In this document: positions 48,080-58,103 of the stretch, in pieces
Position numbering within the stretch: the first letter of the stretch is position 1
Layout of the letters: each line of letters starts with the position of its first letter
The notes under the pieces: model-generated
Told to the model about the DNA's origin: nothing
Database searches by the model: none
The model's input: the letters and a program-made list of their open reading frames with translations, nothing else
Source of the DNA: an uncultured bacterium
GTDB taxonomy: Bacteria > Patescibacteriota > Saccharimonadia > Saccharimonadales > Saccharimonadaceae
Length of the DNA stretch: 64,000 nucleotides
Direction: 5' to 3'
Assembly: GCA_903832635.1 (NCBI GenBank)
Contig: CAILCF010000005.1
Location: forward strand, 124,001 to 188,000
Position numbers and translations under genes: made by a program

Positions 48080-49548
48080 TATATTTTTAGCCTTTCTTTT
48101 ATTAATTTTTGTACCAATGCAGGGTTGGCCTTACCCTGAGATTTTTTCATAACTTGTCCGACTAAAAATCCAATTACCTTTTCATTGCCATTTTCCAAAT
48201 CCATAACCGCTTTTTTGAATGCTGGGTCATCTAGGACTGAATCAACAATATTAAATATTTCTGTTTCATCGCTTACTTGGATTAGATTTTTTTCAATAGC
48301 GATATCTCGCGGAGCAACGGCCGGACGTCGATTCATTTCGTAAAATATTTCTTTGGCTGCAGTCGAACTGAGCTCATTTTTTTCAACCATATTTGAAAGC
48401 TCAATTAGGTGATCGTCGGTCGCATGGATACCGGTGTTTTGTACAATCCCAGAATCATCCGTCTGACCCTCGACGGCCATTAGTAACCAGATTGCGACAC
48501 GTCTGGCAGCCGTGGCAGTTCCGGATTTTTCCAAAATTCGTTGTATCAATTGGGCAGTAGACTGGGATGCAATCAATGCATTTATTACAGTGCTATCCAG
48601 ATTTAATATTTTCCAAGATTCCCTATAAAATGGTGGTAATTGTGGTACGCTTGATTGTATAAGTTCAATTTCTTCATTCGAAAGCACAATTGGTGGGATA
48701 TCAGCATCCGGCATATATCTGTAGTCTTGAGAATCTTCCTTGTTTCGCTGTGAAGTTGTCCGTTGCTTTGATTCATCCCAACCACGGGTTTCTTGAACAA
48801 TGATTTCACCTTTTTCCAAAAGTTCAACTTGACGATAAAATTCGAATTCTATAGCGCGCTCAACGCTACGGAAAGAATTTAGGTTTTTTACTTCCGACCT
48901 TATGCCAAGTTCATTTGAACTTTTTAGAGCTGCTGATGTATTGACATCAAATCGCATGTTACCGTGATATAAATCTCCTCGTGTTACTCCGGCATAAGTC
49001 ATTAGTCTGTAAAGTTCAATCACAAATGCTTTTGCCTGGGCGGATGAATGAATATCCGGCTCAGTTACGATTTCAAGCAGTGGTGTGCCTGCTCGATTCA
49101 AGTCAACCAAACTATAATTACCATGATGAGTAAGTTTCCCGGCGTCTTCTTCCATATGAGCATGGTTAATGCGAACCTTAAAGGATTCGCCATCATCCAT
49201 TGGTATATCTATTTCACCAGGGCCAATAATCGGCTGATACATTTGAGTTGTTTGATAGCCTTTCGGGAGGTCGGGGTAAAAATAGTGCTTTCTATCAAAT
49301 CTGCTGATATGTTCAATTGGACTATTTAAGGCTTTCCCGGCTTTTATTGCCAAATCAACTGCACCCCGATTCAAAACCGGTAACATCCCGGGAAGACCAA
49401 AATCAATCGGGCTGACTACGGTATTTGGTGATTTATCACGTTCGTCATTATCAGCGCCACTGAAAAGTTTTGTATTGGTTGCCAACTGTACATGGCACTC
49501 GATTCCGACAGTCATCTGGTATTTATCAAGAATTTCTTTGCCTATCAT
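48079..49548 (-). CDS. gatB: Asp-tRNA(Asn)/Glu-tRNA(Gln) amidotransferase subunit B
   Basis: VGIECHVQLATNTKLFSGA, RKHYFYPDLPKGYQTTQMYQPI, HMEEDAGKLTH. Confidence 0.97.
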   Translation of the reverse strand: MIGKEILDKYQMTVGIECHVQLATNTKLFSGADNDERDKSPNTVVSPIDFGLPGMLPVLNRGAVDLAIKAGKALNSPIEHISRFDRKHYFYPDLPKGYQTTQMYQPIIGPGEIDIPMDDGESFKVRINHAHMEEDAGKLTHHGNYSLVDLNRAGTPLLEIVTEPDIHSSAQAKAFVIELYRLMTYAGVTRGDLYHGNMRFDVNTSAALKSSNELGIRSEVKNLNSFRSVERAIEFEFYRQVELLEKGEIIVQETRGWDESKQRTTSQRNKEDSQDYRYMPDADIPPIVLSNEEIELIQSSVPQLPPFYRESWKILNLDSTVINALIASQSTAQLIQRILEKSGTATAARRVAIWLLMAVEGQTDDSGIVQNTGIHATDDHLIELSNMVEKNELSSTAAKEIFYEMNRRPAVAPRDIAIEKNLIQVSDETEIFNIVDSVLDDPAFKKAVMDLENGNEKVIGFLVGQVMKKSQGKANPALVQKLIKERLKI

Positions 49549-49970
49549 TATATTGCTCCCAAATCCTTCAGCGCTTTTCGAAATTCATGTAAAGCTCGAC
49601 GTGCTTGTTCGTACGAAATATGAGCATCCGATTCGTGGGCAATCGTATTTCTTAGTTTATGAGCAGTCCATATACCATTTCTATCGCTATACAGTTGGAC
49701 GGAATTTTTCATTCTTTCTCCCATAGTTTTGCCTGCAAAACCGCGTGCTTTTAAGGCTTGATCAAGTAGTTTATCGAAGTTAATAACTGATACATAGTAG
49801 CTGTTTGGGTCATCAGATTTTAATTGGTGCTCGTATTCGAGGCACTTAGCACGAAAATGCTGGACATCAATTTTTTTTGAACTTATACGACTAAGTTTAG
49901 TCATTAATGCAAACAATAACGCACCGACAATTATTATTCCCGAAAGAAAGAATATTAATAATAAGTCCAT
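49548..49970 (-). CDS. Membrane-anchored hypothetical protein with HEPN-like RNTIAHE motif
   Basis: N-terminal TM; FDKLLDQALKARGFAGKTMGERMKNS...WTAHKLRNTIAHESDAHISYEQARRALHEFRKAL; overlaps gatB and gatA by one base each. Confidence 0.7.
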   Translation of the reverse strand: MDLLLIFFLSGIIIVGALLFALMTKLSRISSKKIDVQHFRAKCLEYEHQLKSDDPNSYYVSVINFDKLLDQALKARGFAGKTMGERMKNSVQLYSDRNGIWTAHKLRNTIAHESDAHISYEQARRALHEFRKALKDLGAI

Positions 49971-51352
49971 TATTTATTCTCCATTGATTTAGCCAAGGCA
50001 AAAATCTTCGCATCACTCTTCATTGGGCCCATCAATTGCACCCCGATTGGCAAGCCAGCTTGGTTCTTGCCAGCCGGAACGCTAATTGCAGGCAATCCCG
50101 CCAAAGACGTAGGAACTGTCATAATATCATTCAAATACATTTTAATTGGTTCGGCTGTGTTTTCACCTAATTTAAAGGCAGGCGTCGGTGCAGTCGGCCC
50201 TATCAATATATCGTATGTTTCAAATAATTTATTAAACTCATCAATTAAAAGTGTTCGGGCTTTTTGGGCTTGCAAATAATAGGCATCAAAAAAACCACTT
50301 GAAAGTACATAGCTGCCTATCATAATTCGACGTTTGTTTTCGGTTACAAAACCCTGATCGCGGGTTTTTCCGTAAAGTTCTGCCAAAGTTGTGACACCTT
50401 CGGCGCGTCGACCATAACGAATACCATCATATCTGGCTAAATTACTACAAAGTTCTGCCGGCACAATAATGTAATAAATTGCCAGTGCATATTCAGCCAT
50501 CGGTAAACTAACTTCTTCAACACTATGACCAGCTGATTTTAATTTTTCGACATATTCATTAACCTTTTCACGAACTTCAGGGTCAACGTCATTGGTCATA
50601 AAATCCTTGACAAGGCCAATTTTTTGATTTGTTTTCGAATTTGCCTGAACCTCAAAAAAATCAGGTAAGGTTGTCATATCGTTTTTGTCACGACCAGTAA
50701 TTATTTCTGTAATAAATTCGGCGTCAGAAACATTCGTAGCGAAACAACCAATCACATCAGTACTGCTAGCCATTGCAACAACTCCATATCGACTTACCGC
50801 TCCGTAGGAAGTCTTTACACCAACTACGCCATTAAAGCTGGCTGGCTGGCGAATAGAACCGCCTGTGTCACTTCCAAGTGCAAATGGTACGACTCCAAGA
50901 GCTGTAACTACTGCTGAACCGCCACTGCTACCACCGGCAACCCGAGTCTTATCAAATGCATTGCTAGTTGGCCCAAAGGCCGAATTTTCGGTACTACCTC
51001 CGTGAGCAAAGGCATCTAGATTAGCTTTCCCGATACAAATAGCACCTTCGGCTTCAAGTTTTTCAACAGCTGTAGCCTGTAATGGGGCGTTAAAATTTTC
51101 CAAAATTTTGCTGGCAGCTGTTGTTGGGGCGCCAAATGCTAAAAAGTTATCTTTGACTACAAAAGGAACTCCGGCAAGCTTGCCGGAAATTTTGCCTGAA
51201 TCAACACCGTCGGCTCTTTTAAGTGCCCTTTCAGCCGTCAGACTTAATAGTGCATGATATTCTTCGTTTTCTTTGGCCAGTTTTAAAGAATTCTCAACTA
51301 CCGCTCGCGCCGATGTGTCTTTGATTTTTGTTAAAACTTCAGAAATCGTCAT
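49970..51352 (-). CDS. gatA: Asp-tRNA(Asn)/Glu-tRNA(Gln) amidotransferase subunit A
   Basis: KDNFLAFGAPTTAASKIL, GGSSGGSAVVTALGVVPFALGSDTGGSIRQPASFNGVVGVK. Confidence 0.97.
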   Translation of the reverse strand: MTISEVLTKIKDTSARAVVENSLKLAKENEEYHALLSLTAERALKRADGVDSGKISGKLAGVPFVVKDNFLAFGAPTTAASKILENFNAPLQATAVEKLEAEGAICIGKANLDAFAHGGSTENSAFGPTSNAFDKTRVAGGSSGGSAVVTALGVVPFALGSDTGGSIRQPASFNGVVGVKTSYGAVSRYGVVAMASSTDVIGCFATNVSDAEFITEIITGRDKNDMTTLPDFFEVQANSKTNQKIGLVKDFMTNDVDPEVREKVNEYVEKLKSAGHSVEEVSLPMAEYALAIYYIIVPAELCSNLARYDGIRYGRRAEGVTTLAELYGKTRDQGFVTENKRRIMIGSYVLSSGFFDAYYLQAQKARTLLIDEFNKLFETYDILIGPTAPTPAFKLGENTAEPIKMYLNDIMTVPTSLAGLPAISVPAGKNQAGLPIGVQLMGPMKSDAKIFALAKSMENK

Positions 51353-51353
51353 A

Positions 51354-51644
51354 TTAAAGTACCTTCGGAACTTTTACTTGAAAATCAGCTACTTCAGGAG
51401 AACACGCTAAAAGTTCCTCACGACTTATGCCGTAATCAATTATCTTATCATCACGCCATACATTACTGAGTCCTGTTACCTGATATGTCGGCTGTATGCC
51501 GGTAGTATCCAATTTACTGAGTTGTTCAACATAACCCAAAATATTACTTATATCAGTACGCAATCCATCAATTTCGGTGTCGCCAAGTTCCAACTTAGAA
51601 AGCTGTGCTAGATGCAGCACATCATCACGAGATATCTGTGTCAT
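51354..51644 (-). CDS. gatC: Asp-tRNA(Asn)/Glu-tRNA(Gln) amidotransferase subunit C
   Basis: ISRDDVLHLAQLSKLELGDTEIDGLRTDISNILGYVEQLSKLDTTGIQPTYQV. Confidence 0.93.
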   Translation of the reverse strand: MTQISRDDVLHLAQLSKLELGDTEIDGLRTDISNILGYVEQLSKLDTTGIQPTYQVTGLSNVWRDDKIIDYGISREELLACSPEVADFQVKVPKVL

Positions 51645-51650
51645 GTGACT

Positions 51651-51656
51651 ATTATA
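51651..51656 (-). promoter_or_regulatory. -10 hexamer TATAAT 6 nt before gatC ATG (leaderless-type)
   Basis: TATAAT-AGTCAC-ATG on minus strand. Confidence 0.55.
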
Positions 51657-51704
51657 CCTTAATTAAGCCACTAAAAAACAGTTTTAGTTTATTAATATAT
51701 TTAA

Positions 51705-52466
51705 TTATTTGTATGCTTCGTTTGCTTTCGGCGTCAATAAATATATACCAGCAACCAATGGTAATAAAGCGTATGGTATATAAATTGCAGATGCAACAAA
51801 ATACGTATTTAGCATGGGGCCGATTGATATTGAGTATTTAGAGTAAGCACTAAGTAGTGGATAAAGCCGTTGTACTAATTCATATATTTCATAACCCACC
51901 GCACCGATAGACAAAGCTATACCCACGTACCGAAATAATCTACCGCCGCGTAACAGACCAATTGCCATAACGATGCAGTAAACTATTGCAATAAATATTG
52001 GCATAAGCGACTTAAAGTAATCTGGGCTTTGAATGCTGGATGAGTATGCTGCTGATCCGTAGGATGATGAATATTTAGCAGCATATTCTGAGGCGGTGTT
52101 TAACGATGAAATACTCGCAGAAGCCATTGCTCCTAAAATTACTGCTGTAATTAAAAACATCCATGCTAAAAAATAACTAAATGCCGGAATCCTATAGGCA
52201 AATGGTTTTTCTGGGTTTTCTAAAACCGTAGAAACGGGTGTTTGTTGACGGCTTTCAATCCTTGTAGAGCCTGGTACACTGATGTTTACCCTCGAGGTTG
52301 GTTCAACCTCTGGATTTTTTGCCATATTTTCGTTACCAAACCCTTGGCTGGGTTGATTTTCTACCGCGGCAGGTTGTGGAACGACCGGATGAGGTTGTAG
52401 TGCTTCGTTTTCTTTGGCTTGTCTTCGCAAATCGTCTTCGCTACTGATTGGGTTTATGTCTGTCAT
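51705..52466 (-). CDS. Hypothetical multi-TM membrane protein with Pro/Gln-rich cytosolic N-terminus
   Basis: Several hydrophobic segments in the C-terminal half; no recognised family. Confidence 0.6.
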   Translation of the reverse strand: MTDINPISSEDDLRRQAKENEALQPHPVVPQPAAVENQPSQGFGNENMAKNPEVEPTSRVNISVPGSTRIESRQQTPVSTVLENPEKPFAYRIPAFSYFLAWMFLITAVILGAMASASISSLNTASEYAAKYSSSYGSAAYSSSIQSPDYFKSLMPIFIAIVYCIVMAIGLLRGGRLFRYVGIALSIGAVGYEIYELVQRLYPLLSAYSKYSISIGPMLNTYFVASAIYIPYALLPLVAGIYLLTPKANEAYK

Positions 52467-52538
52467 ACTATAATTCGATTATTATTTATAAGCATATGCA
52501 ATAATATTACCCCAATTTTATAATAATGACCAATGAAA

Positions 52539-53768
52539 TTATCGTCTGGCTTCAATAAATGTGTGGGCGTGACCGGATGCTCCGGCTCGGCCGGTTCGGC
52601 CAATTCGATGTATATAATCATCGTAGGTTTGTGGTGTGTCAAAGTTAATAACGTGTGATACGTTAGGAATATCTAGCCCACGAGCTGCAACATCCGTAGC
52701 GACCATTACCCTAACTCGTCCATCTTTGAATTGTTTCAGTGCACGGGCACGTTGGGATTGGTTTTTGTTGCCATGAATAGCAATCGATGCAATCCCGCTG
52801 TTATCCAAGTGGTCGCTTAGGCGTTGAACGCCAAATTTAGTTTCACCGAAAACCAGAACTTTTTCGTATTTTTCAGATTCACGTAGCATATCTGTTAAAA
52901 GTTCAATTTTGTGTGATTTATCACGAGCTTCAATCACATCTTGTTCGATATGCTCGTTTGTCTCACTTGTTCGAACCGATATTGTGATTGGATTTTTCGA
53001 GAAATTATTGATAATCGCGGAAATCTCTGGGGTTATCGTTGCACTGAAAAGAAGTGTTTGACGATCGGATGGTGTTGCACCGACAATCATACGAATATCA
53101 GGCAAAAACCCCATATCCAGCATTCGGTCAGCTTCGTCCAAGACCAAGGTTGTTATGTGGTCCAGATTGATAAATCGGCGATTCATCAAATCCTTTAAAC
53201 GCCCAGGTGTGCCAATTATAAAATGAGGACGACGCTTTAGGTCACGTATTTGACGTTCAGCCGGTACACCGCCAACAACAAGTGCAGAATATAAATTTAA
53301 TCCTTGGCTAAAAACACGAAATTCCTCGTCGATTTGCTGCGCAAGTTCGCGTGTTGGAGCGATAATTAAAACACTAGGTCGTTCGTTTACGCCTTTCATG
53401 TGTTCAATTATTGGTAATAAAAAGGCGGCGGTTTTACCGGTACCGGTATTTGCAATGCCGATAACGTCCTTGCCTTCTAGAATCGGTAAGATTGCTTGGT
53501 CTTGAATTGAAGACGTACTAATATAGCCCTTTTTATCAATGTTATGTTGGAGTTGTCCACCGAATTTAAAATCTATGAATTTATTTTGTGATTCGTATTG
53601 AATCTCTTCGGCTTTTGGTGTTGCACGATTAATAAACTTGGTGGGATTAATATATTTTTTTACAGGTCCCCGACTGCCCCTCGTTCGCTGTCCAGCGAAT
53701 CGACCGCGGTTAAAAGTTGACGTGCGTGCACCACTGGGGCGTCCGCCGCTTCGTTGATAATATGCCAT
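52539..53768 (-). CDS. DEAD-box RNA helicase
   Basis: IANTGTGKTAAFLLPII, PTRELAQQI, VLDEADRMLDMGF, LFSATI, ATDVAARGLDIPNVSHVINFD, HRIGRTGRAG. Confidence 0.96.
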   Translation of the reverse strand: MAYYQRSGGRPSGARTSTFNRGRFAGQRTRGSRGPVKKYINPTKFINRATPKAEEIQYESQNKFIDFKFGGQLQHNIDKKGYISTSSIQDQAILPILEGKDVIGIANTGTGKTAAFLLPIIEHMKGVNERPSVLIIAPTRELAQQIDEEFRVFSQGLNLYSALVVGGVPAERQIRDLKRRPHFIIGTPGRLKDLMNRRFINLDHITTLVLDEADRMLDMGFLPDIRMIVGATPSDRQTLLFSATITPEISAIINNFSKNPITISVRTSETNEHIEQDVIEARDKSHKIELLTDMLRESEKYEKVLVFGETKFGVQRLSDHLDNSGIASIAIHGNKNQSQRARALKQFKDGRVRVMVATDVAARGLDIPNVSHVINFDTPQTYDDYIHRIGRTGRAGASGHAHTFIEARR

Positions 53769-53921
53769 TATTAATAGCCTTTCAGTAATTTGTAGTATTG
53801 TATGCAGTTATAAAAAACAAGAGATTATTCGGTGATAGCGCCTGACGCATAATGCGTTAATTGTCACGGGTGCGCTCTTCTTGGAATGAGGCCCTAGCAT
53901 TTCATCGAATGCAATTAGGCA

Positions 53922-53950
53922 ATAATAGCATACTTTTTGCAATTTTGCAA
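53922..53950 (-). promoter_or_regulatory. Promoter of DEAD-box helicase (TTGCAA-17-TATTAT) with ~145-nt leader
   Basis: -10 TATTAT complement 53922-53927, 17-nt spacer, -35 TTGCAA complement 53945-53950. Confidence 0.6.
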
Positions 53951-53977
53951 GCATTATACCTTTAGATTAACGGACTT

Positions 53978-55948
53978 TTAAAGCTTTGCCTGGATTTCTG
54001 CGATTTGGTCACGGATTTCGGCAGCTTTTTCAAATTCCAAGTTTGCAGCTGCAAATTCCATTTGTCCGGTTAAGTCGCGGATAATGCCCGGATATTCATC
54101 ACGCGGAATCTTTTTAAGGTTAAGCTTTTTCGACTCATCCGGTTTTTTCGGAATAATTGCACGGAGTCCTTCACCGACTTCTTTAGCAATACTAACTGGG
54201 GTAATGTCATGTTTTTTGTTATATTCCAACTGAATCGTCCGGCGCCGATTCATCTCGCTGATTGCATTTTTCATTGATTGAGTCACATTGTCGGCATACA
54301 TAAATACTTGACCGTGCACATGTCTGGCCGCTCGACCACTGGTTTGAATCAATGCACCGGCGCTACGCAAAAAACCTTCCTTGTCTGCATCCATGATTGC
54401 CACCATACTGACTTCAGGTAAATCAAGTCCTTCACGAAGCAAATTAATCCCAACCAATACGTCATAAACGCCATTGCGTAAATCTTTTAAGATATCGCCG
54501 CGCTCTAGCGTGTCAACATCACTGTGAATATATGCCGTTTTTATATCCATTTCTTGGAGGTATGTTGATAAATCTTCAGCCATTCGTTTTGTCAGTGTTG
54601 TTACTAAGACTCGCTGACCATGAGTAACCCGGTCACGTATTTCAGAAATCAAATCGTCAATCTGACCTTTTGATGGACGAATTATTATCTCCGGTTCAAC
54701 TAAGCCTGTCGGACGAATAATTTGTTCAGACGGTTTTGGACTGTGTGATAATTCATAATCACTGGGTGTTGCAGAGACATAAATTACTTGATTTATATGA
54801 TGATTAAATTCAGCATAAGTAAGTGGTCTATTATCAAGTGCCGATGGCAAACGGAATCCGTACTCAACTAACACTTCTTTTCTGGACCTATCACCGTTAT
54901 ACATCCCACGCACCTGAGGCAATGTCATGTGACTTTCGTCAATTATCATCAAAAAATCATCATTAAAATAGTCCAGCAACGTTGCCGGTTGTTCGCCGGG
55001 TTCACGATTGGTCAGATACCGACTGTAATTTTCAATCCCCTTTACAAAGCCTGTTTCTTCTAGCATTTCGATATCATATTTTGTTCTTTGAGACAGTCTT
55101 TGCGCTTCCAGAAGTTTATTGTTTTTTTCGAACCATTCAACACGCGTTGCAAATTCCTCTTTAATGCCTTTAATTGCATGTTCTAGTTTAGCTTTGGGTG
55201 TAACATAGTGACTACTTGGAAAGATTGAAACCTCTTTTGGTTCTGCCTGAATCTCACCGGTCAATGGATCGATTCGAGTTAATCGTTCGACTTCATCAAC
55301 TAGAAACTCAACTCGATAGGCTATATCACTACCTGCCGGGAATACATCGACAATGTCGCCATGAACGCGAAAAGTACCGCGATGAAAATCGATATCATTT
55401 CGATGGTATTGAATGTCCGTGAGTAGCCGAACAAATTTGTCTTGTTTTCTTTTTTCACCCAGTTTGAGTGTAATTGACATGTCGGCATAATCTTCCGGAG
55501 AGCCAATACCATAGATACAACTTACGCTGGCAACAATTATTGTATCCCGATGAGTCAGCAGCGCGGTTGTGGCTGCGTGTCGCAACCTGTCAATCTCGTC
55601 ATTAATTTTACTGTCCTTTTCGATATACGTATCGCTCCTGGCAATATATGCTTCTGGTTGATAGTAATCAAAATAACTAACAAAATAATGTACCTCGTTA
55701 TCTGGAAAATAAGATTTAAATTCACTATAAAGTTGCGCAGCCAGCGTCTTATTGTGCGCCAAAATCAAGGTAGGTACATTACGCTTTGCAATAATGTTCG
55801 CCATTGTGAAAGTTTTACCGCTGCCGGTTACACCCAATAATACCTGTTCTTTTTCGCCGGATTCTAACCTAGAAACCAATTCTTTGATTGCTGTTGGTTG
55901 ATCACCAGTTGGCTGATAGTCACTTTTTAAATTAAATTTTTGGGTCAT
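53978..55948 (-). CDS. uvrB: Excinuclease ABC subunit B
   Basis: LLGVTGSGKTFTMANIIA, YFVSYFDYYQPEAYI, LLREGLDLPEVSMVAIMDADKEGFLRS, C-terminal UVR motif. Confidence 0.97.
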   Translation of the reverse strand: MTQKFNLKSDYQPTGDQPTAIKELVSRLESGEKEQVLLGVTGSGKTFTMANIIAKRNVPTLILAHNKTLAAQLYSEFKSYFPDNEVHYFVSYFDYYQPEAYIARSDTYIEKDSKINDEIDRLRHAATTALLTHRDTIIVASVSCIYGIGSPEDYADMSITLKLGEKRKQDKFVRLLTDIQYHRNDIDFHRGTFRVHGDIVDVFPAGSDIAYRVEFLVDEVERLTRIDPLTGEIQAEPKEVSIFPSSHYVTPKAKLEHAIKGIKEEFATRVEWFEKNNKLLEAQRLSQRTKYDIEMLEETGFVKGIENYSRYLTNREPGEQPATLLDYFNDDFLMIIDESHMTLPQVRGMYNGDRSRKEVLVEYGFRLPSALDNRPLTYAEFNHHINQVIYVSATPSDYELSHSPKPSEQIIRPTGLVEPEIIIRPSKGQIDDLISEIRDRVTHGQRVLVTTLTKRMAEDLSTYLQEMDIKTAYIHSDVDTLERGDILKDLRNGVYDVLVGINLLREGLDLPEVSMVAIMDADKEGFLRSAGALIQTSGRAARHVHGQVFMYADNVTQSMKNAISEMNRRRTIQLEYNKKHDITPVSIAKEVGEGLRAIIPKKPDESKKLNLKKIPRDEYPGIIRDLTGQMEFAAANLEFEKAAEIRDQIAEIQAKL

Positions 55949-55955
55949 CTAGTCT

Positions 55956-55961
55956 ATTATA
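55956..55961 (-). promoter_or_regulatory. -10 hexamer TATAAT 7 nt before uvrB ATG (leaderless-type)
   Basis: TATAAT-AGACTAG-ATG on minus strand. Confidence 0.55.
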
Positions 55962-55983
55962 GACTATTTTTTGCGGTGTGAGT

Positions 55984-56604
55984 CTAGCCGAAGTCTTCGT
56001 CGCGGTTTTTTATATTAATACCATTATCAGTACCGTCATGTTTAAAATCGGCATACCTGATGTCCAGTGCTTTGATGACTTTTCCAACTAGTCGCTGTGG
56101 ATTCGTGTCATAAATAATATCTTTGGCGTCTAGTCCGATACTTTCAATATTCTGAATCAATGTCGGAATATAATCTGCAAGTCCACCGCTTCCCAATAAA
56201 ACACCTATTACTTTTCGGCTTTCAATTGCAGTTACAAATTCATGAAGACTTCCCATTCGACCACCCACAGTAATGACAGCATCGCTGCTGCGAACCAAGT
56301 GAACGTTCCGACCAACATATGCCATTCCAGTAAAATTTATATAATCGAATTCAACAGTCGGTAATTTATAAACTGTAACGTGTTCGCGAAATGAACTAGC
56401 AGGTGAAAAACCGACAGAAACTCCCATACGATCTTTAACACTAAATGCGCCCTGAGCTGCAAACCATGGTAAACCAACGGTAGCCCCGGTCAGTAATGTT
56501 TTACCGGCTTTGGCAATTGCTACCCCCAAATCAAAGGCCAGTTGATGCGAAGCTTGGACAGTCTGACCAGAAGCCGCACCTGATACGCAAATTTGATACT
56601 TCAC
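55984..56604 (-). CDS. SLOG/LOG-like Rossmann protein
   Basis: Glycine motif TGATVGLPWFAAQGA and VGGRMGSLHEFVTAIE (LOG-like GGxGTxxE variant). Confidence 0.7.
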   Translation of the reverse strand: MKYQICVSGAASGQTVQASHQLAFDLGVAIAKAGKTLLTGATVGLPWFAAQGAFSVKDRMGVSVGFSPASSFREHVTVYKLPTVEFDYINFTGMAYVGRNVHLVRSSDAVITVGGRMGSLHEFVTAIESRKVIGVLLGSGGLADYIPTLIQNIESIGLDAKDIIYDTNPQRLVGKVIKALDIRYADFKHDGTDNGINIKNRDEDFG

Positions 56605-57128
56605 TTTGCCACCCCCGTCTTATGATTTTTATTAGCTTTAGCGTTATTATACCACGCGTCAGATTCCGGCAATAGTCCGATTGATTTAACAATTTCAAGC
56701 GTTGAATCATCGTCGGTACGATAGTGACTTAGGTATCTTTCAACAATTTCACCCCTGAGGCTACGTTGACCATGGCTAATTATCCGTGACTCAAAACTAA
56801 GTTCGTGGTGAGCATTTTCTATAATATCAATCAAATTAAATGAGATTATCTCGTTTTTTATTGAGTATAAAACATAGTCGGTGTAAAAAAACAATTGTTG
56901 AATGTCTCTTCTTTTTATCGCAGCAATTAGTGCTTGATAAAGTTCATGACCGGTTGTATCGGCTGGATCTAGATTCAAAGTACGCATTACTTTGTGAGCA
57001 TTTTCAAGAATATCAGCTATCAACCTCGTATCAACTCCACTATTGCCGGTAGATTTTTCTAACGAACGCATCCCCATAGTAAATATTGGTTCGTCAATAT
57101 TTAAGGCTTTTTGTAATATACTTGGCAT
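56601..57128 (-). CDS. Conserved hypothetical helical protein
   Basis: Full ORF in operon; MGMRSLEKSTGNSGVDTRLIADILENAHKVMRTLNLDPADTTGHELYQALI; 4-nt overlap with the SLOG gene. Confidence 0.65.
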   Translation of the reverse strand: MPSILQKALNIDEPIFTMGMRSLEKSTGNSGVDTRLIADILENAHKVMRTLNLDPADTTGHELYQALIAAIKRRDIQQLFFYTDYVLYSIKNEIISFNLIDIIENAHHELSFESRIISHGQRSLRGEIVERYLSHYRTDDDSTLEIVKSIGLLPESDAWYNNAKANKNHKTGVAK

Positions 57129-57137
57129 AATCTTTGC

Positions 57138-58103
57138 CTATAAATCTTTCTCGTTTAGAGGCATGGCGTGAAGAACTGAGTTTTTCGTCAGTATCCCCGC
57201 CTTTGCACCGATTTTTGTAACTACCGAAGTTGAATTTGCACTGGCAAAGACGATTGAATCTTTTAGTGATTTTCCAATTACCCATTGACTCAAAAAACCC
57301 GAACCAAACGCATCGCCCGCACCGGTTCTATCAATTACTTTTACGTCTTCGTACATTCCCGCCCGAACAATTGTTTGGCCGTCACTTGCCATTACGCCTT
57401 TCTGGCCGTCACTAACAATTACAACTGATACATGATTTAATAATTTTCGAACTAATTCTTCCAAAGTTTCACCGTCGACAATCATTTGGGCTTCTTCTTT
57501 ATTAACCAATAAGACATCAACATCCTCTAATAATGCCCTGAGTTTAGATATCTTTTTAAGCTCATCTTTTCCTGGGTTATAGCATACTTTTTTACCAAGT
57601 TCTTTGGCTTGGGAAAATAGTTCGTCCAAAATTTCCATGTCACCAGCCATACTGCTGATGTAAAGCCAATCAGCCGATGACCTACTTAAATCAAAATGCT
57701 TTATGTCGTAGTGGGTTGACGCACCACGGTATGTTAAAAACGTTCGTTCTCCAGTCGGTGCAATTAGTACGGTCGAGTAGCCTGTGTGATATTTTTCCGA
57801 ATAACTAATATGCTTTGTGCCAACACCTTCATTATCCAGGTCCTTCAGGACGGCTTCACCAGCTGTGTCGTGGGCAATTGTACCCATAAATTCAACCTCC
57901 AAACCTTGGCGTGCAAATGTCACAGCAGCGTTTGTGGCGCCACCACCTGTGCTGAAATTAATGTCATCAACGTCGTTTTTTGAACCAAATTCGATTTTCA
58001 AGAATACTTTTTTATCAAACTTGTCTTCAAAGGGCATAAATTCGGGTGAATGGCTCATAAAAATGTCCTGAACAGCTGCCCCGATTGTCAGCATTTTAAC
58101 CAC
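57138..58103 (-). CDS. PfkB-family carbohydrate kinase
   Basis: GGGATNAAVTFARQGLEVEFMGTIAHD, VIVSDGQKGVMASDG, DRTGAGDAFGSGFLS. Confidence 0.93.
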   Translation of the reverse strand: MVKMLTIGAAVQDIFMSHSPEFMPFEDKFDKKVFLKIEFGSKNDVDDINFSTGGGATNAAVTFARQGLEVEFMGTIAHDTAGEAVLKDLDNEGVGTKHISYSEKYHTGYSTVLIAPTGERTFLTYRGASTHYDIKHFDLSRSSADWLYISSMAGDMEILDELFSQAKELGKKVCYNPGKDELKKISKLRALLEDVDVLLVNKEEAQMIVDGETLEELVRKLLNHVSVVIVSDGQKGVMASDGQTIVRAGMYEDVKVIDRTGAGDAFGSGFLSQWVIGKSLKDSIVFASANSTSVVTKIGAKAGILTKNSVLHAMPLNEKDL

